A DNA stretch of 64,000 nt, from the NCBI RefSeq assembly GCF_000004195.4, contig NC_030685.2, forward strand, positions 52,342,016 through 52,406,015. Direction: 5' to 3'. How positions within the stretch are numbered: position 1 is the stretch's first letter; every line of letters starts with the position of its first letter. The position numbers and the translations under genes are program-made. Origin of the DNA: Xenopus tropicalis. Its lineage: Eukaryota; Chordata; Amphibia; Anura; Pipidae. Below, piece after piece: positions 10,537 through 22,475 of the stretch. The notes beneath the pieces were generated by a model. It saw nothing but the letters and a program-made list of their open reading frames with translations, had not been told where the DNA came from and searched no databases.

Positions 10537-11097
10537 TTAAAGGGCACCTATTGCACTAAAATTTCTCCGCCCACCAGAGGTGTGAGCTAATAGCCCCCTG
10601 CAGTGCTAGGCTGCCCCTATTGAGAGCTCCTGGTGCAGGCAGCCAAGTTGTGGCACTTGCATGTGCATAATGAGCAAGCAGGGACTCTCGCTCATTATGT
10701 GGATGCACGCTAAGGGCAGTGGCACACAGGGATTAATCACACACGATAAATCTTTGATATCAAAATCATCTGAATTTGCCTCCCAAGGAAACTTTGGGTG
10801 ACTTTGGAAAACTGAACTGAAGTGTGTATGCCATCCCACCGACAATTTACATTCTTGTCGGTGGGATGGCATTTCAGGGAGATCAGTCACCCACAGTAAC
10901 GAAGATTTATATGCGGGTGAAAATCTCCCCATGTTCCACTGCCCTAAACAACATGACTGCCCCCTGCAGGCGCTTCCTCCCAGTGCAGGTGGCCTAGTGC
11001 CATCAGCGACTGTTCTTTTTTAATTAAAACTATTGTTTTCCCAACTGGAGTGCAGGCTCTATTAGCCCACACCTCTGGTGGGGGAAGCAAATTTAGC
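10537..11097. mobile_element. T2-like element with nested MITE
   Basis: It starts TTAAAGGGCACCTATTGC; the right arm (cacctctggtggggg...aaatttag) complements 10550-10590 but the last bases are missing. The interior is interrupted by the MITE at 10714-10944. Confidence 0.6.
10714..10944. mobile_element. GGGCAGTGGCACA MITE
   Basis: GGGCAGTGGCACACAGGGA and ttccactgccc form inverted ends, with TAA on both sides. An inner pair sharing GCCATCCCACCG (about 10829 and 10860) makes a nested hairpin. Relatives are at 11548, 14344, 19564 and 36173. Confidence 0.75.
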
Positions 11098-11340
11098 GTC
11101 ATAGAAGCAGACACTAAACTTTTAGATCTGCCGATATGCTGTTGGATGGCATTGGCAGGTCAAGAAAGTGTAAAGCCGGCCATACACTTAAAGATCCGCT
11201 TGTTTTATGGCAAATGCAAGCCGTCCGGGTGAGGACATAAATGAGCCAGTTCTGTCCTTGCCATAATGGAATTTTTAAACCTGCCCAATCAAGTTCAGCA
11301 AGATAACAATTTCTGAGCAGCAAATGTTCTGTTTTATTAG

Positions 11341-11546
11341 GGTAAGAACCCATGGTGCGAGTTAGTTGCCCGCGATAGATCTCTGCTATTTCGGACCACA
11401 AACTGCTCCAAAAAAGCTTTCCACCGGCAACAATAGAAGTCATTAGTGGAATCCTCTTCGCATCACTGGTGGAAAGCCTTTTCAGAGTGGTTAGTTCCCC
11501 ACGATAGCAGAGATCTATCATGGGCAATTAACTCACTCCATAGGTA
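11341..11546. mobile_element. Inverted-repeat MITE (GGGTAAGAACCCATGG)
   Basis: The left end agggtaagaacccatggtgcgagttag is answered by ttaactcactccataggta at the right, and the GCGATAGATCTCTGCTA block (about 11372) by its complement (about 11502). The right end is eroded. Confidence 0.55.
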
Positions 11547-11547
11547 A

Positions 11548-11716
11548 GGGCAGTGGCACATGGGAAGATTAGTCGCCACCCAACAATTCTTCGTTACCGT
11601 GGGCAACTTATCTCCCCACAATGCCATCCCACCGGCAGGAATGTAAATTACCTGTGGAATGGCATGCAGGTTGCTTCGTTTTCCCGAAGTTGCCTCTCAA
11701 GGGTGTGCCACTGCCC
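11548..11716. mobile_element. GGGCAGTGGCACA MITE
   Basis: A 169-bp element, GGGCAGTGGCACATGGGAAG to its partial complement ending ccactgccc, with TAA flanks on both sides. Confidence 0.75.
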
Positions 11717-11725
11717 TAACCCTAA

Positions 11726-11987
11726 AGCTGGCCATACACGCATCGTGCATGCATGGCAACACGGCGAGGCGACTGATATCGCAGAAAGCTGCAGATATTG
11801 GGGGACTCGCCGATCGGGCGGGTTAAAATATTTCAATGGCGCCCGAGCAAAATCTATGTTCAGGGCTGAATTGGCAGAAGGAGGTAGAAATCCTATTGTT
11901 TCTACCTCCATTTCTGACGATACAGCCCCGAACGTCAGTGGGAGGGTTGGAACGATCTTTCATGCGACCGATGGTGTGTGGCCAGCT
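11726..11987. mobile_element. AGCTGGCCATACACG MITE
   Basis: Ends AGCTGGCCATACACGCATCG and gtgtgtggccagct are inverted and flanked by TAA on both sides. The core contains paired GAGGTAGAAA and TTTCTACCTCC arms near 11880-11912. Same family as 18045-18386 and 19762-20069. Confidence 0.8.
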
Positions 11988-11990
11988 TAA

Positions 11991-13366
11991 GAAAAAGTTT
12001 TTGATTCAGTATATCTTTTGAGAACCATAGTTTACATTTGACTCCTGTTTATCTTCCTGTGTTAGAATTAAAACCATTGTATTCTGTTATCTGTTTTGTA
12101 AACTTGGCCCTAATGTCTAATTTGAACTTGCCTAGATGTGTGGCTACAGAGCAGCTTATTGTTATAAACTTAAGTAGTGTTTCTGTAAACCTACCCCTAA
12201 GGCCAGTGGCACACTATTCTATATACTGTTTTTTTCTCTGCCTGTGTAAAATTTCAGACTGGAGAAAAGGCAGATGCGCTCAATTCAGCAAACACTGAGT
12301 GCTCACATTTTAGTGGAAAAATGTGAAAGTACCCAAAATTGACATTCTAAGCAATATTCCAATAAGCATTCATTAAAATTTTTAAATGCTCTGAAATTTT
12401 TTGTAAATGTATTTTCGGTCAAAAGCAGTGTTTCTCACCTACCTGTGAATGGCCAGTCATTTTTGTTGAATAGTTAGGTTTATCTGGGCATTCTATTTTG
12501 ATTAAACTGCTTTCTAAAATCTAAAGATATTCACAAAGTTTTCTTTTACATATTAAACTTAATGTTTAGTTGTGCCTACACTAAAACTTGTAGCAACTTG
12601 CACTGAAAGACCCTTCTGCAGGATAATGGGTTAATTATAATCCTAACATTGAATTTGGCGATCCCACATAGATCAAAGTGATTCTTTTCAAGTCTAATTC
12701 TTTGCTCTTTGTATAGTTTCAGTCTGTCAGAACAGGCTGCACATAATAAAAGAATGATAAACCAGTTTCGTCTGGCCTTATATGTCTTTGTACATGTATG
12801 TATGCTATACTGTATGTACCTTAAAAGATAATTATTTGAGTAATGCTAAATATGAGTTTATACATAATGTGCACACATGTCAGAGTCTTAAAAAATATTG
12901 GTTAATGGTTTGGGTGTACTTGTCCAGACCTAGCATTTAAAAAACACCAAACGATCGCTTTAATACTATCGAACTGAGGAAGAACTAAACTCACCAGGCC
13001 TTGCCTGTGGTCCATATGCATCTGCCCCAAACCTGTCACTTAAAGGATAAGTAAGTCTTTTATTTTAAAATCCTTAAAAAGGCTCTAAACAGCCCTTAAA
13101 ATAACATACCCCTCTCCTTACATTGAGTCTGATGTCATGTATAACAAAGAAGCTGAAATCTGCAGTGACTACTTCTTGCTTGTAGCAGACGGTAAGAGGG
13201 ATCTTGCTTCTTCCCTTAACAGCCTTGGGTTGGGTTAATGGCACAAAGAGGGAGTGAATGTCTTCCACCCATGTAATTATTCTGCTGTGCCCCCATCACC
13301 ATCTAACCTCTAGCAGCTTGAACACAGTGTAGTGCAGCATGTAGTTTTGTTTATTTTACCATAGAG
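11991..13366. other. Intron sequence, mostly unique
   Basis: Only short eroded fragments of known termini are visible (about 12198-12215, and a TTAAAGGATAAG end at 13040 without a partner). No coding signal. Confidence 0.5.
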
Positions 13367-13657
13367 CCATGATCCCCAACCAGTGGCTCATAAGCAACAT
13401 GTTGCTCGCCAACTCTTTGGATGTTGCTCCCATTGGCCTTAAAGCAAGTGCTTATTTTTTAATTTTTAGTTAGGAGGCAAACTTTGATTGCATAAAAACA
13501 CAGTGTAATTGCCAAACAGAGGCTGCCAGTCAACATAGGGGCTATGAAACAGCCATTCATTGGCACCTCCAGGAACATTTTTCATGCTTGTGTTGCTCTC
13601 CAAAACATTTTCCATTTGAATGTGTGGCTCGTGGGTATAAAAGTTTGGGAATCCCTG
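13367..13657. mobile_element. hAT-like MITE (CAGTGATCCCCAACC family), old copy
   Basis: Starts CCATGATCCCCAACCAGTGG, contains CAACATGTTGCTC, and ends gtttgggaatccctg. It is homologous to 31191-31485, which has a perfect 8-bp duplication; here the flanks match only partly (ccatagag/tcataaaa), consistent with age. Confidence 0.7.
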
Positions 13658-13884
13658 TCATAAAACATGCCAGCACTGTGACATGCTGGGTAAAACACCC
13701 TGCAAATATTCAGTTTTATTCATCAGAGTAATAGATGAAAGGGCTTTTATTGATTGCTGTACAGTGTGGGTATATATTTAAACGGCATTATGACTTGCTG
13801 ATTAGAATTTCAGCCTTGCAGCTTTTGGGTGATAAGTGTGATTACAGCCTGGGCACTTTCTGCAAAGAGTTTGTATTAGGGATT

Positions 13885-14205
13885 TATTTATTTCCTGTTA
13901 TTTGATTTATATAGCACTGACACATTTCTGCAGTGCTTTACAGAGATTATATATCATTTACAGCAGCCCCTGCCCCAGTGGAGCTTACAATCTAAGGTAC
14001 TTATAACATTCACACTATAGTCAATAACCAATTAACTTGCCTGTTTTTGGAGTGTGGTATGAAGCCAGAGTACACAGAGGAAACCCACATAGACATGGGG
14101 AACATACAAACTCCTTGCAGATAGTGTTCTGGTTAGGATTGAACTCAGAGCCCCAGTGCTGTAAGACAGAAGTGCTATTCACTGAGCCACCATGCAGCCC
14201 ACATC
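13885..14205. repeat. Interspersed repeat (TATAGCACTGACA...GAGCCACC)
   Basis: A moderately diverged copy of a repeat widely seen in amphibian and fish DNA. Landmarks are CAGTGGAGCTTACAATCTAA, CCTGTTTTTGGAGTGTGG, GAGGAAACCCACATAGACA and CACTGAGCCACCATGCAGCC. The reading in either strand is broken. Class not named here. Confidence 0.6.
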
Positions 14206-14343
14206 CCAAATTCATACCTTTTGGATTCAGATGATTATGGGATTCTTCTCAAAAGTTTAGTGTGAATCAGCACCTAAATTGGAACCCTAATTGGGATATT
14301 TTAATTTGAAAAAAAAAAATATTAAAATAAAAATTGCTATTAA

Positions 14344-14525
14344 GGGCAATAGCACATGGTAAGACTTGTCACCCGATCACGGGCAACAATGGCTTTTCCC
14401 ATGATTAAGCCAGATTACTTTTATTTATATGTTTTAGTTGAGGCAAATCATTTTTTAAGAGATTTGTTGCCTGCAGTAGTACAGATTTAACCCTGGGTGG
14501 CAAATCTTACCAAGTGCCATTGCCC
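14344..14525. mobile_element. GGGCAATAGCACATGG MITE
   Basis: GGGCAATAGCACATGGTAAG and its approximate complement cttaccaagtgccattgccc; flanks TAA/TTA. It directly abuts the next element. Confidence 0.65.
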
Positions 14526-14528
14526 TTA

Positions 14529-14870
14529 GGGCTCTGGCACACAAGGAGATTTGTCGCCGGCGATTTTTAAAAGAGCGATTTGGCGACAAGACGAGCAACA
14601 AGACGCCAATGCTAAATCAATGGAAATCGGCAGCGTCAAAACATACGAGGCTACTTCAAATCGCCTGCTGTTTCAAATCGCACACAGACCCTTTTCTGAG
14701 CGACTTGAGTAAACATGAGGGGGGGTTAACTGTTGAGTGTACCATGGGTAGCAGATCGCCTGGAGCTCAACTCGCATGAAATCTCTTCGTGGGTATTGTC
14801 GTGGCGACTTGTCGCCAAAGCGCCAGGAGGAAAAAATGCAGGCGACAAATCTCCTCGTGTGCCAGAGCCC
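14529..14870. mobile_element. GGGCTCTGGCACAC MITE, long form
   Basis: A 342-bp member with ends GGGCTCTGGCACACAAGGAG and ctcctcgtgtgccagagccc. The interior carries repeated GGCGACAA and TTGTCGCC motifs in both orientations. Confidence 0.75.
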
Positions 14871-17532
14871 TAAGATGTCAGCTTTTGTTTTACCTACAAA
14901 TATACAAAAAAAAATGGCTCCTGATAAAACTGACCCTCATGTGCTGCGTGAATGTGAAATTAATTTGTAATGTAGATGATGTAAAACATGTTGGTGCTGG
15001 ATAAACAAAGGACCACCCGCTTATGGGTGCATTTTGGTATGCAAAACCTAGACTGTAATGGAAAGTCATTCTTAGCACTTGGCTTACAGCTGATGTTCAT
15101 AGCTGCCAAATGCTTGGTTGGTAACGTGCAACCTAAAAATAGACCCCCCCCCCCCCAGTGTCATGTACATCAAGCTTTTCCAACTCTGGATTTCCATTTC
15201 TTCCACTATTACAGTTTATCAGATGGAATGAAACAAGCCGGAAAATCCCCAGACTAAGTTCAGAATAATTTTTGTACATACTTAAAAGCCTAGATAGAGA
15301 ATTGTGCTATTGAATGCAAAAGGTCCACAAATCAAAACTAAATCAATATGTGTGCTTTATCGATGGCTAAAAAATACCAATATTGCTAGGGCCAACATTA
15401 TCTTTATAAATTTAACATTATAAATGCACTCTGGTGATCTGAAAATGCACTATGCCTAAATTGTTCATCTGCTCCCTGTTATACGGAACTAGCTCTCGGG
15501 AGATATCTGCAGATTATTGAATGTCTCTTGTGACAGGAAGTCTCAAAGCAGTAGGCTTATTTACAGACATTTTAGTGCATTCTATTGCTCATCTAATTTG
15601 TAGCTGCTGACCTTATGCCAACAACATCTGCAACTGGTATCTGTGTTCAATAAGTGACTGCCTAGCACTGTGGGCCTATCACTACAAAATGTTGTGTCTT
15701 ACACTTGTAAGGTTTCCACCTGTCCAGTTTTGGCCTGGACAGCCTGGTTTTCGCAAGGGACTTTTTCTAGGTCGCTATTTGCTGCATTATAGCCCCACCC
15801 TGTAATGTCACTGCTCTTGCCCGGCTTTCAGCTTGGGGAAAGGTGTCAACCCTACTTACTTGCAGCATGCACTTAGCAATTTTGTTGCATTGTCAAAATA
15901 GTGCAATGTACTTTTCTGTATCCTGATGTGGCTCACCATCAGTCATATTTGCCAATTTAATCTGTGGGCACTAGAAAAATCCTACAAAACCAAGACATGC
16001 TATGCACTGGCTAATCAGGAATTTTAGATATACATCCCACACATTCTAGTCTGTTAGGTGCTAGGGATGGTAACAACATATGTTTTATGATTGTTTTTTT
16101 ATTTTGATTATGATATAATTATTTATGATATTTTATGGTTAATTTATGACCATTCTGTTGTTTTTCTACTAAGTGCCTTCAGCAATAGATCCATTTACTT
16201 CCATCCTTGTTCCCTTGCCACTGCATACTTCTAGCACATTTTCTGTCCTCTGATATTCTTCTTCTTTCTTTAACTTTTCCTTGTTTTATCCCTTTTTCTT
16301 ATTTGGTTATAAACAGTGAATAACAGATCTACTTTTCCCCTCGGGGGTTAATGGCATGACACCAAATTATCTTGTTCTTGTATTCTTCTGTTACAAATAT
16401 GACCAAAAATTCTGAATGTGTTCCTTACAATGAAATTGTTATCTTGGATAATTTTCGTCTTCAGATGCAGTAAATATCTGGATATTGTGCAACAGTCTTT
16501 CAGCCTGCCGGGAAATGGGAACTGGCCTAGATAAGCAGAGCTGTTAATCTCCATGAGAACAAACTGTGGTGTGTGAAGGACATTCACCTTCAGAATCAGC
16601 ACTATAATAATAGATAAATAATGTTATTCACAAAAAGGAAACACAAACCTTACCTTGCAGAGTAGACTTCTTATAAAGGGATTAACACATTTTAAAATGG
16701 CATTGAATAGCAAGCAGCAGCAAGTTCTTTCCCCAATATTCACATTATGTATTTTTGGCTGCTTATGCCTAAAATATAGGTTTGTTTACTCATCTTTTCT
16801 CTCTCCTCTTTACCCACAATGCTAAAACTGGCATTAGTTGCTACCTCAAAAGTGGTGTAAGAAAAAAGCTTCCAATGATGTGACATAGCACACTCTGATA
16901 TCTGACAAGTCATTGCACCTATGGGGATGCAGTCATGGTCATGGTCATGGACATGTCATGGTGTGTCTAGGAAGCAGAGGGAAGACGTTTGTGTGCTTAT
17001 ATAATATCTTAGAATATTACAAAATAATCTGTACTTGTAGCGCCAGTTGTTATGTATGTGCTGGGATTTGGGCACCAGTGACAACAACTGGGCTGCATAT
17101 TCTAGATAGGGGCTTACCAGAGCCCCTTTTAATACAGGGCAATACCGTGCTAGTCCTTTGTGCTGATAACTGCATTGCAGTACGCCAGATCAGTGTAAAA
17201 AACTGTGGCATTACTATAAAGTCTTCTAATGCTGCAAGAAATGAAAGTGCAGGGATCCATTTGACTGCATTTTAATTGTAACTGTAACAGTCAGCCATTT
17301 GCTCTAATCCTTACTAAGACTTTGGCTGTGATAAAATAGTGTTTGCCCATGTGCATGCCCCTGCATGCCCCAGCATCTATACACTCTAACTAGCTTTTCA
17401 CTACAGTGCTGCTTCCATGTAGTATTTTGTTGCAGCAGAGAGATAAAATGCAGATACTGCAGTGTTTTAGGTTAATCTTGCTTTAGGTAAGTGCCACAAG
17501 GGGTGGATAACACAGGCCAAGAACCCACCCTT
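14871..17532. other. Intron sequence, nothing recognised
   Basis: A 2.7-kb stretch with no clear paired termini. A poly-C run lies at about 15145-15156, and a GC-richer patch at 15710-15855 may be an eroded element. No exon-like frame with splice sites. Confidence 0.5.
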
Positions 17533-17646
17533 AAGGTCCCCATACACTGGCAGATCCGCTCGCTTGGCGATGTCTCCAAGCGAGGGGATCTTCACCCAAT
17601 ATCCCCCACCTACGGCAGCTACTATCGGCCCGTGTATGGGGACATT
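17533..17646. mobile_element. Short AAGGTCCCCATACAC MITE
   Basis: AAGGTCCCCATACACTGGC is answered by cgtgtatggggaca 80 bp later, with an inner CTTGGCGA/TCCAAGCG hairpin. A further inverted pair (GAAAAGCTTATTGATGTGCC near 17655 and its complement near 17785) follows directly. Confidence 0.6.
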
Positions 17647-18044
17647 TACACTGAGAAAAGCTTATTGATGTGCCTTTACTCTGATCATATGGGTAGCAGT
17701 ATGGCCCAGGCATGCAAGAGCAGTTTTACGCCGAATTCCACTCAGTGTACCTGCACCCGTGCCAACACAATGGCACATCAGTAAGCTTTTTTGAGTGTAT
17801 GGATGGATTCTTGACCTGCGTTTATCCGCAGGCTGAGAATCCGCCCCGTGTGGCAGGAGCTTTAAAGGAGAAGGAAAGGCTACCAAAGAGTTAATCTCAA
17901 GCTGCAGGCATACCTTCAGTTGTCTGGAAACTGAAAACTTAAAAGACCAACTGCAACGTGTCTCAGATTAAGCTCACCTTCAAATGACTACTATCTGAGG
18001 GTGACCTTGTCTTTTATATAACAGATATGTAACATGGAGACTAA

Positions 18045-18386
18045 AGCTGGCCATACACGTGGCGATCCGACGATGTTTCGTACGACCATCGGTCGCACGA
18101 AACATCGTCAGATCCGCCACACACCATTCAGGGCTGAATCGGCAGGTAAGGAGGTAGAAACAATAGGATTTCTACCTCCTTCTGCCGATTCAGCTCTGAA
18201 GGGAGAATTTTGGTCAGGCGCCTTCTATGGCGCCCGATCAAAATTTTCTAACCTGGCCGATCGACGAGCCGACCGATTTCAGCAGCTTCCTGCGACATCG
18301 GTCGGCTCGCTGACATACCATACACGCACCGATTATCGTACGAAACGAGGTTTCGTACGATAATATCGGTGCGTGTATGGCCACCT
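18045..18386. mobile_element. AGCTGGCCATACACG MITE, full copy
   Basis: A 342-bp element flanked by TAA on both sides. Three nested hairpins are visible: GATGTTTCGTACGACC/GGTCGCACGAAACATC, GGAGGTAGAAA/TTTCTACCTCC, and TATCGTACGAAAC/GTTTCGTACGATA. The copy at 19762-20069 is in the opposite orientation. Confidence 0.85.
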
Positions 18387-19091
18387 TAAGTTGCGGACAG
18401 AGAAGCTGCCCCAGTGATGCTGATATAATATCAGAATTGATAGATCAAGCATTTTAGATTATATTGCTCTGTTAAACATGGTAAAAATGACCCACCCGCC
18501 TTATATTCAATGTGGATCTTACTTACAGAATGTCTTGTTAAGAGTATATATAACCTGTGAGTGAAGACACAAACAGGTCTTTAAAAAGAAAAAAACTCAC
18601 AAAACCTGCTTTTGCTACTGTGGTTTATAAAATATAATTATCTTCTCCTTTAATGCAGCCATAGATTTTGGGTGGAGGAGGCATTTGAAAGAACATTCTG
18701 TGCCACTAGACTGGCTGCTATGTGAACAGAACACCAATTCAGACTGAGTTAAAAGCACTGTAAAACTATAAATTATGGAAACATTACTTGTCAGGGGTTT
18801 CATATTCAAATAATATTTTCCATACTTTGTCCAGTTAAAAATATTTATTTACAACAAATTTGTCCTGTTGTGTTCTAGAATTTCAATGACTGTAGAAGAA
18901 TTCCTGGAACTTCTGAATTCCTGCTCTCCTTCATGCATTCTTAGACTGTGTGTGAGATGTTTAAATAATTTTTTAGCAGATTTAGGGTGATCCAAATTAC
19001 AGAAATATTTCTTATCCGGAAAACCCCAGGTCCCGAACAGGTTCCACATCTGTATAATACAATAATAAGGCTAAAAGGGATACTAACCCTA
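18387..19091. other. Intron sequence, nothing recognised
   Basis: AT-rich; a short patch near 19013-19040 (CTTATCCGGAAAACCCCAGG) is a fragment of the repeat seen at 35073 and 47178. Confidence 0.5.
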
Positions 19092-19378
19092 AGGGGCAGA
19101 TTTATTAAGACATGAATGCTCGTGCTCCGAGCGTATTTTCGCCAAATTTTTCGTCACTTGCGCGACTTTTTCGTACGCTTGCAAAGGTTTCCCCACTTTT
19201 TTCAATCGTTCGGTATGAAAATTACGTGACTTTCAGATCGCCAATACAATATTATTGTGACTAATACGATTTTTTCGTAAGCATTTTCGTGATATTTGCG
19301 TTCTTAAGAAATTATCGTATCCAATCTGCATTTATCCCATTTGGGATTCAAACTCACGTTTTCATGAATGTGCCCCTA
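19092..19378. mobile_element. Old palindromic CGAAAAA-type MITE
   Basis: Ends AGGGGCAGATTTATTAAGAC and catgaatgtgcccct are diverged inverted repeats. The interior is rich in TTTTTCG and CGAAAATT words, as in the younger copies. Confidence 0.6.
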
Positions 19379-19563
19379 AATGTTTTAAATGTTCTAAATA
19401 TTTTTTTAATACTGTGCATATTAATGTAATTGGTTATACTTATAGTTGTAGTGTATCAAAGAAAATAGTGTAAGTTATCACTCTTCTGTGTCAGTCAGTA
19501 TTTTATGTATACACTCTTCTGAGATATGTTAAATGATTTACTGTCATGCTGAAATTTGTTTTA

Positions 19564-19754
19564 GGGCAGTGGCCCACGGGGAGATTAGTAGCCTGCAGGA
19601 AAAACTTTGTGTGATCTTGGAAAACAAAGCGGTGCTTGTGCCTTCCCACCAGCGATTAATTTTATTGCCGGTGGGAAGGTGTTTCAGGGAGATTAGTTGC
19701 CTCTGGTAGCTGAGATTATCTGCGGGCATCTAATCTCCCTGTGAGCCATTTCCC
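19564..19754. mobile_element. GGGCAGTGGCCCACGG MITE
   Basis: GGGCAGTGGCCCACGGGGAG and ctgtgagccatttccc are inverted ends. An inner CCTTCCCACC/GGTGGGAAGG pair forms a hairpin. Confidence 0.65.
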
Positions 19755-19761
19755 TTTGACT

Positions 19762-20069
19762 AAACCTCGTTTCGTACGATATTCGGTGCGTGTATGGCAT
19801 GTCGGCGAGTCGACCGATATCGCAGGAAGCTGCTGAAATCGGTCGACTCGCCGATCGGCCAGGTTAGAAAATTTTGATCGGGCGCCATAGAAGACGCCTG
19901 ACCAAAATCTGCCGCCAGGGCTGAATCAGCAGAAGGAGGTAGAAATCCTATTGTTTCTACCTCCTTATCTGCTGTTTCAGCCCTGAACGGTGTGTGGCGG
20001 ATCTGGCGATGTTTCGTGCGACCGATGGTCGCACAAAACATCGTCAGATCGCCACGTGTGTGGCCACCT
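19762..20069. mobile_element. AGCTGGCCATACACG MITE, truncated inverse copy
   Basis: The reverse complement of most of 18045-18386, lacking the first terminal arm: it starts inside the CTCGTTTCGTACGATA hairpin. The other end (tgtgtggccacctt) is intact. Confidence 0.75.
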
Positions 20070-20070
20070 T

Positions 20071-20314
20071 TAGGGATGCACCAAATCCAGGATTCAACTC
20101 TGGATTCGGCCTTTTTATCAGGATTCGCATTCGGTTGAATCCACGGTCCTTGCTGAACCAGGACTTTATGTGATTTTTCTCCAGAGAAACACAGAAGCTG
20201 TATTTTATGCATATGCAAATTAGGATTCAGCTTTGGTTCGGTATTCAGCTGAATCTTTCACAAAGGATTTGGGGTTTAGCCAAATCCCAAAATAGTGGAT
20301 TCGATGCATCCCTA
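20071..20314. mobile_element. TAGGGATGCACCAAATCC MITE
   Basis: TAGGGATGCACCAAATCCAG and ggattcgatgcatcccta are inverted ends 244 bp apart. The interior has several GGATTCGG/GGATTCAG words. It immediately follows the previous element. Confidence 0.75.
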
Positions 20315-21325
20315 CTTAGGCTAGCTACATAAGTTTTTTGCCAGTTCAATAACCAACCCAATAACCCAATGCAATAATTAGGGTTATATTTTGTCAAAGT
20401 GCACAAGACTGAATAAAGCTATTGCTGTTTGGGAACCATGATAATGTGCACCTATTTTAAGCAATAACTTCTTTGCTACATCTGATCTGATAAAAGTCAT
20501 TCCAGCAGCACTCAGATTTATGATATAGGTACCTTAAATCTGCATGTGAGGCCCCTAAACAAACATCCTTCATGTACGTAAGATCCACTGGGGCATAAAA
20601 TGTCTGCCTATGTTTTATCAGCTGAAAAAAAGGCTGATTTTGCTTAAATATATCCAGTAAAGCAGTAAATATATTGCAAAGTATTAATTATGCACGTACA
20701 TACAAAACAAATGATCTTTATTTGACAGACAGGGAGGGGTCAGGGACGACTTCAGCTTTTCATATGCTTTAGCAATTAAATAAATGCTGATTCCTGTGAA
20801 AAATATTTTCTTACATTGTTTGGATATCAGTTATAATTTGTAGTTTGGTCATTTGATTGCAGAATACCTATATTTTCTGAAGCTCTGTCTGAAGGATAAC
20901 CTATAGTATTGAAATTGGATCCTTTCTGAATGTGCAGCTTTCATGCAATGTAGAATCCGTAGCGAGGGGCAACTGCATTGTGTAGAATGAGTACACATCT
21001 AATGCTAAGGGTTTTTCAGTGTAGGGATGGCAGGCAATAAACTTGTTTCCGAGCTTTGTTCGTTTTCTTCATTTGTTTTCATTTGCTAGAATTGCCTTTT
21101 CAGAGCCAGCAGACCAAATTAATATTGTGATCAATAGAGCTGTAAGGATAAAAGATGGATTTATATGCTCTGCAGTATCCGGAGCTGAGGCTGTATTGAT
21201 TCTAATAAATGGGTACATCTCACATTGACAGTTAAGCTGGAATTGTTTTGCTTGTAGCTTGCAATGATAGAAAAGATCTTAACAAATGTGTATCACAAAA
21301 ATAATTCAAATTCTGTTTTGCTGAC
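20315..21325. other. Intron sequence, nothing recognised
   Basis: No supported exon or element. Confidence 0.5.
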
Positions 21326-21828
21326 TTAGGGGCTGATTTACTAACCCACGAATCCGACCCGAATTGGAAAAGTTCCGACTTGAAAACGAATATTTTGCGA
21401 CTTTTTCGTATGTTTTGCGATTTTTTCGGATTCTGTACGAATTTTTCGGATCCAATACGATTTTTGCGTAAAAACGCGAGTTTTTCGTATCCATTACGAA
21501 AGTTGCGTAAAAAGTTGCGCATTTTGCGTAGCGTTAAAACTTACACGAAAAATGCGCAACTTTTCGCGTAAGTTTTAACGCTACGCAAAATGCGCAACTT
21601 TTCGCGTAAGTTTTAACGCTACGCAAAATGCGCAACTTTTTACGCAACTTTCGTAATGGATAGGAAAACTCGCGTTTTTACGCAAAAATCGTATTGGATC
21701 CGAAAAATTCGTAAAGAATCCGAAAAAATCGCAAAACATACGAAAAAATCGCAAAGTACCGATCATTACGAAAAAAACGCAATCGGACTCCATTCGACCC
21801 GTTCGTGGGTAAGTAAATCAGCCCCTAA
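21326..21828. mobile_element. Near-perfect palindromic MITE with tandem core
   Basis: About 500 bp running from TTAGGGGCTGATTTACTAAC to its complement. The arms (about 21326-21550 and 21605-21828) complement each other through blocks such as CGATTTTTTCGG and AAACTCGCG. The centre holds roughly two tandem 38-bp units containing TTTTAACGCTACGCAAAATG. Non-coding. Confidence 0.85.
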
Positions 21829-22056
21829 GAGTATACAGTATCTCAAAAAGTAAACAGTATCATTTAAGCAAGGGAAACCTAGTTTTGCTTTTTGGTGACA
21901 TGGGATGCAGCAACTTTGTCTATGCACATCACATGTATTAAGTTGCACAGTGATGCACAGACATGCTTACTCACTGCTGTGGTTTTTACAGCCTAACTCA
22001 ATACATAATATTACTGGGCTTGTGCCACCGTACAGCAAGTAAAGAATTCAAACTAA

Positions 22057-22306
22057 AGGTGGCCATACACTCTAAGTCACCAAACAATCAGATCTCTACA
22101 CTGATATGCCCACCTTAGGGCTCTGGCACACGGGGAGACTAGTCTTCTTTGTCGCGGGCGACTAATCTCCCTGAAATGCCATCCCACCAGGGAAAATGTA
22201 AATCACCGGTGGGATGGCATACGCGGCGCCGAGATTTCCCAGAAATCGCAGAAGTTTCCTCTCAAGGCAACTTCCGTGATTTTGGGGAAATTCAGAAAGC
22301 ACCCAA
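22057..22306. mobile_element. Two adjoining MITE remnants
   Basis: 22057-22116 is a miniature AAGGTGGCCATACACT element with inverted end atgcccacctt. From 22118 a GGGCTCTGGCACACGGGGAG copy begins and is truncated at its right end near 22306; its inner CCATCCCACC/GGTGGGATGG hairpin is intact. Confidence 0.6.
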
Positions 22307-22475
22307 GTCTCCTTTAATACATACTCTCTATTCTACTCTTCTATTCTCTTTGAATACTGTACTGGGTCACTGTTGTTATTTAAAGAAATCATTTTGGTAA
22401 GGCAACTTAGGTTCCTTTATAAGATATATTTGTGCAGTAGTGGGGGCTTGACTGTAGTTATATAGAGGTATGGCA

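Noticed and set aside
21232..21853. Frames rich in Lys, Arg, Asn and Phe (KNRIGSEKF and similar)
   Set aside because: Translations of CGAAAAA/TTTTTCG palindromes, recurring in every copy of that MITE family.
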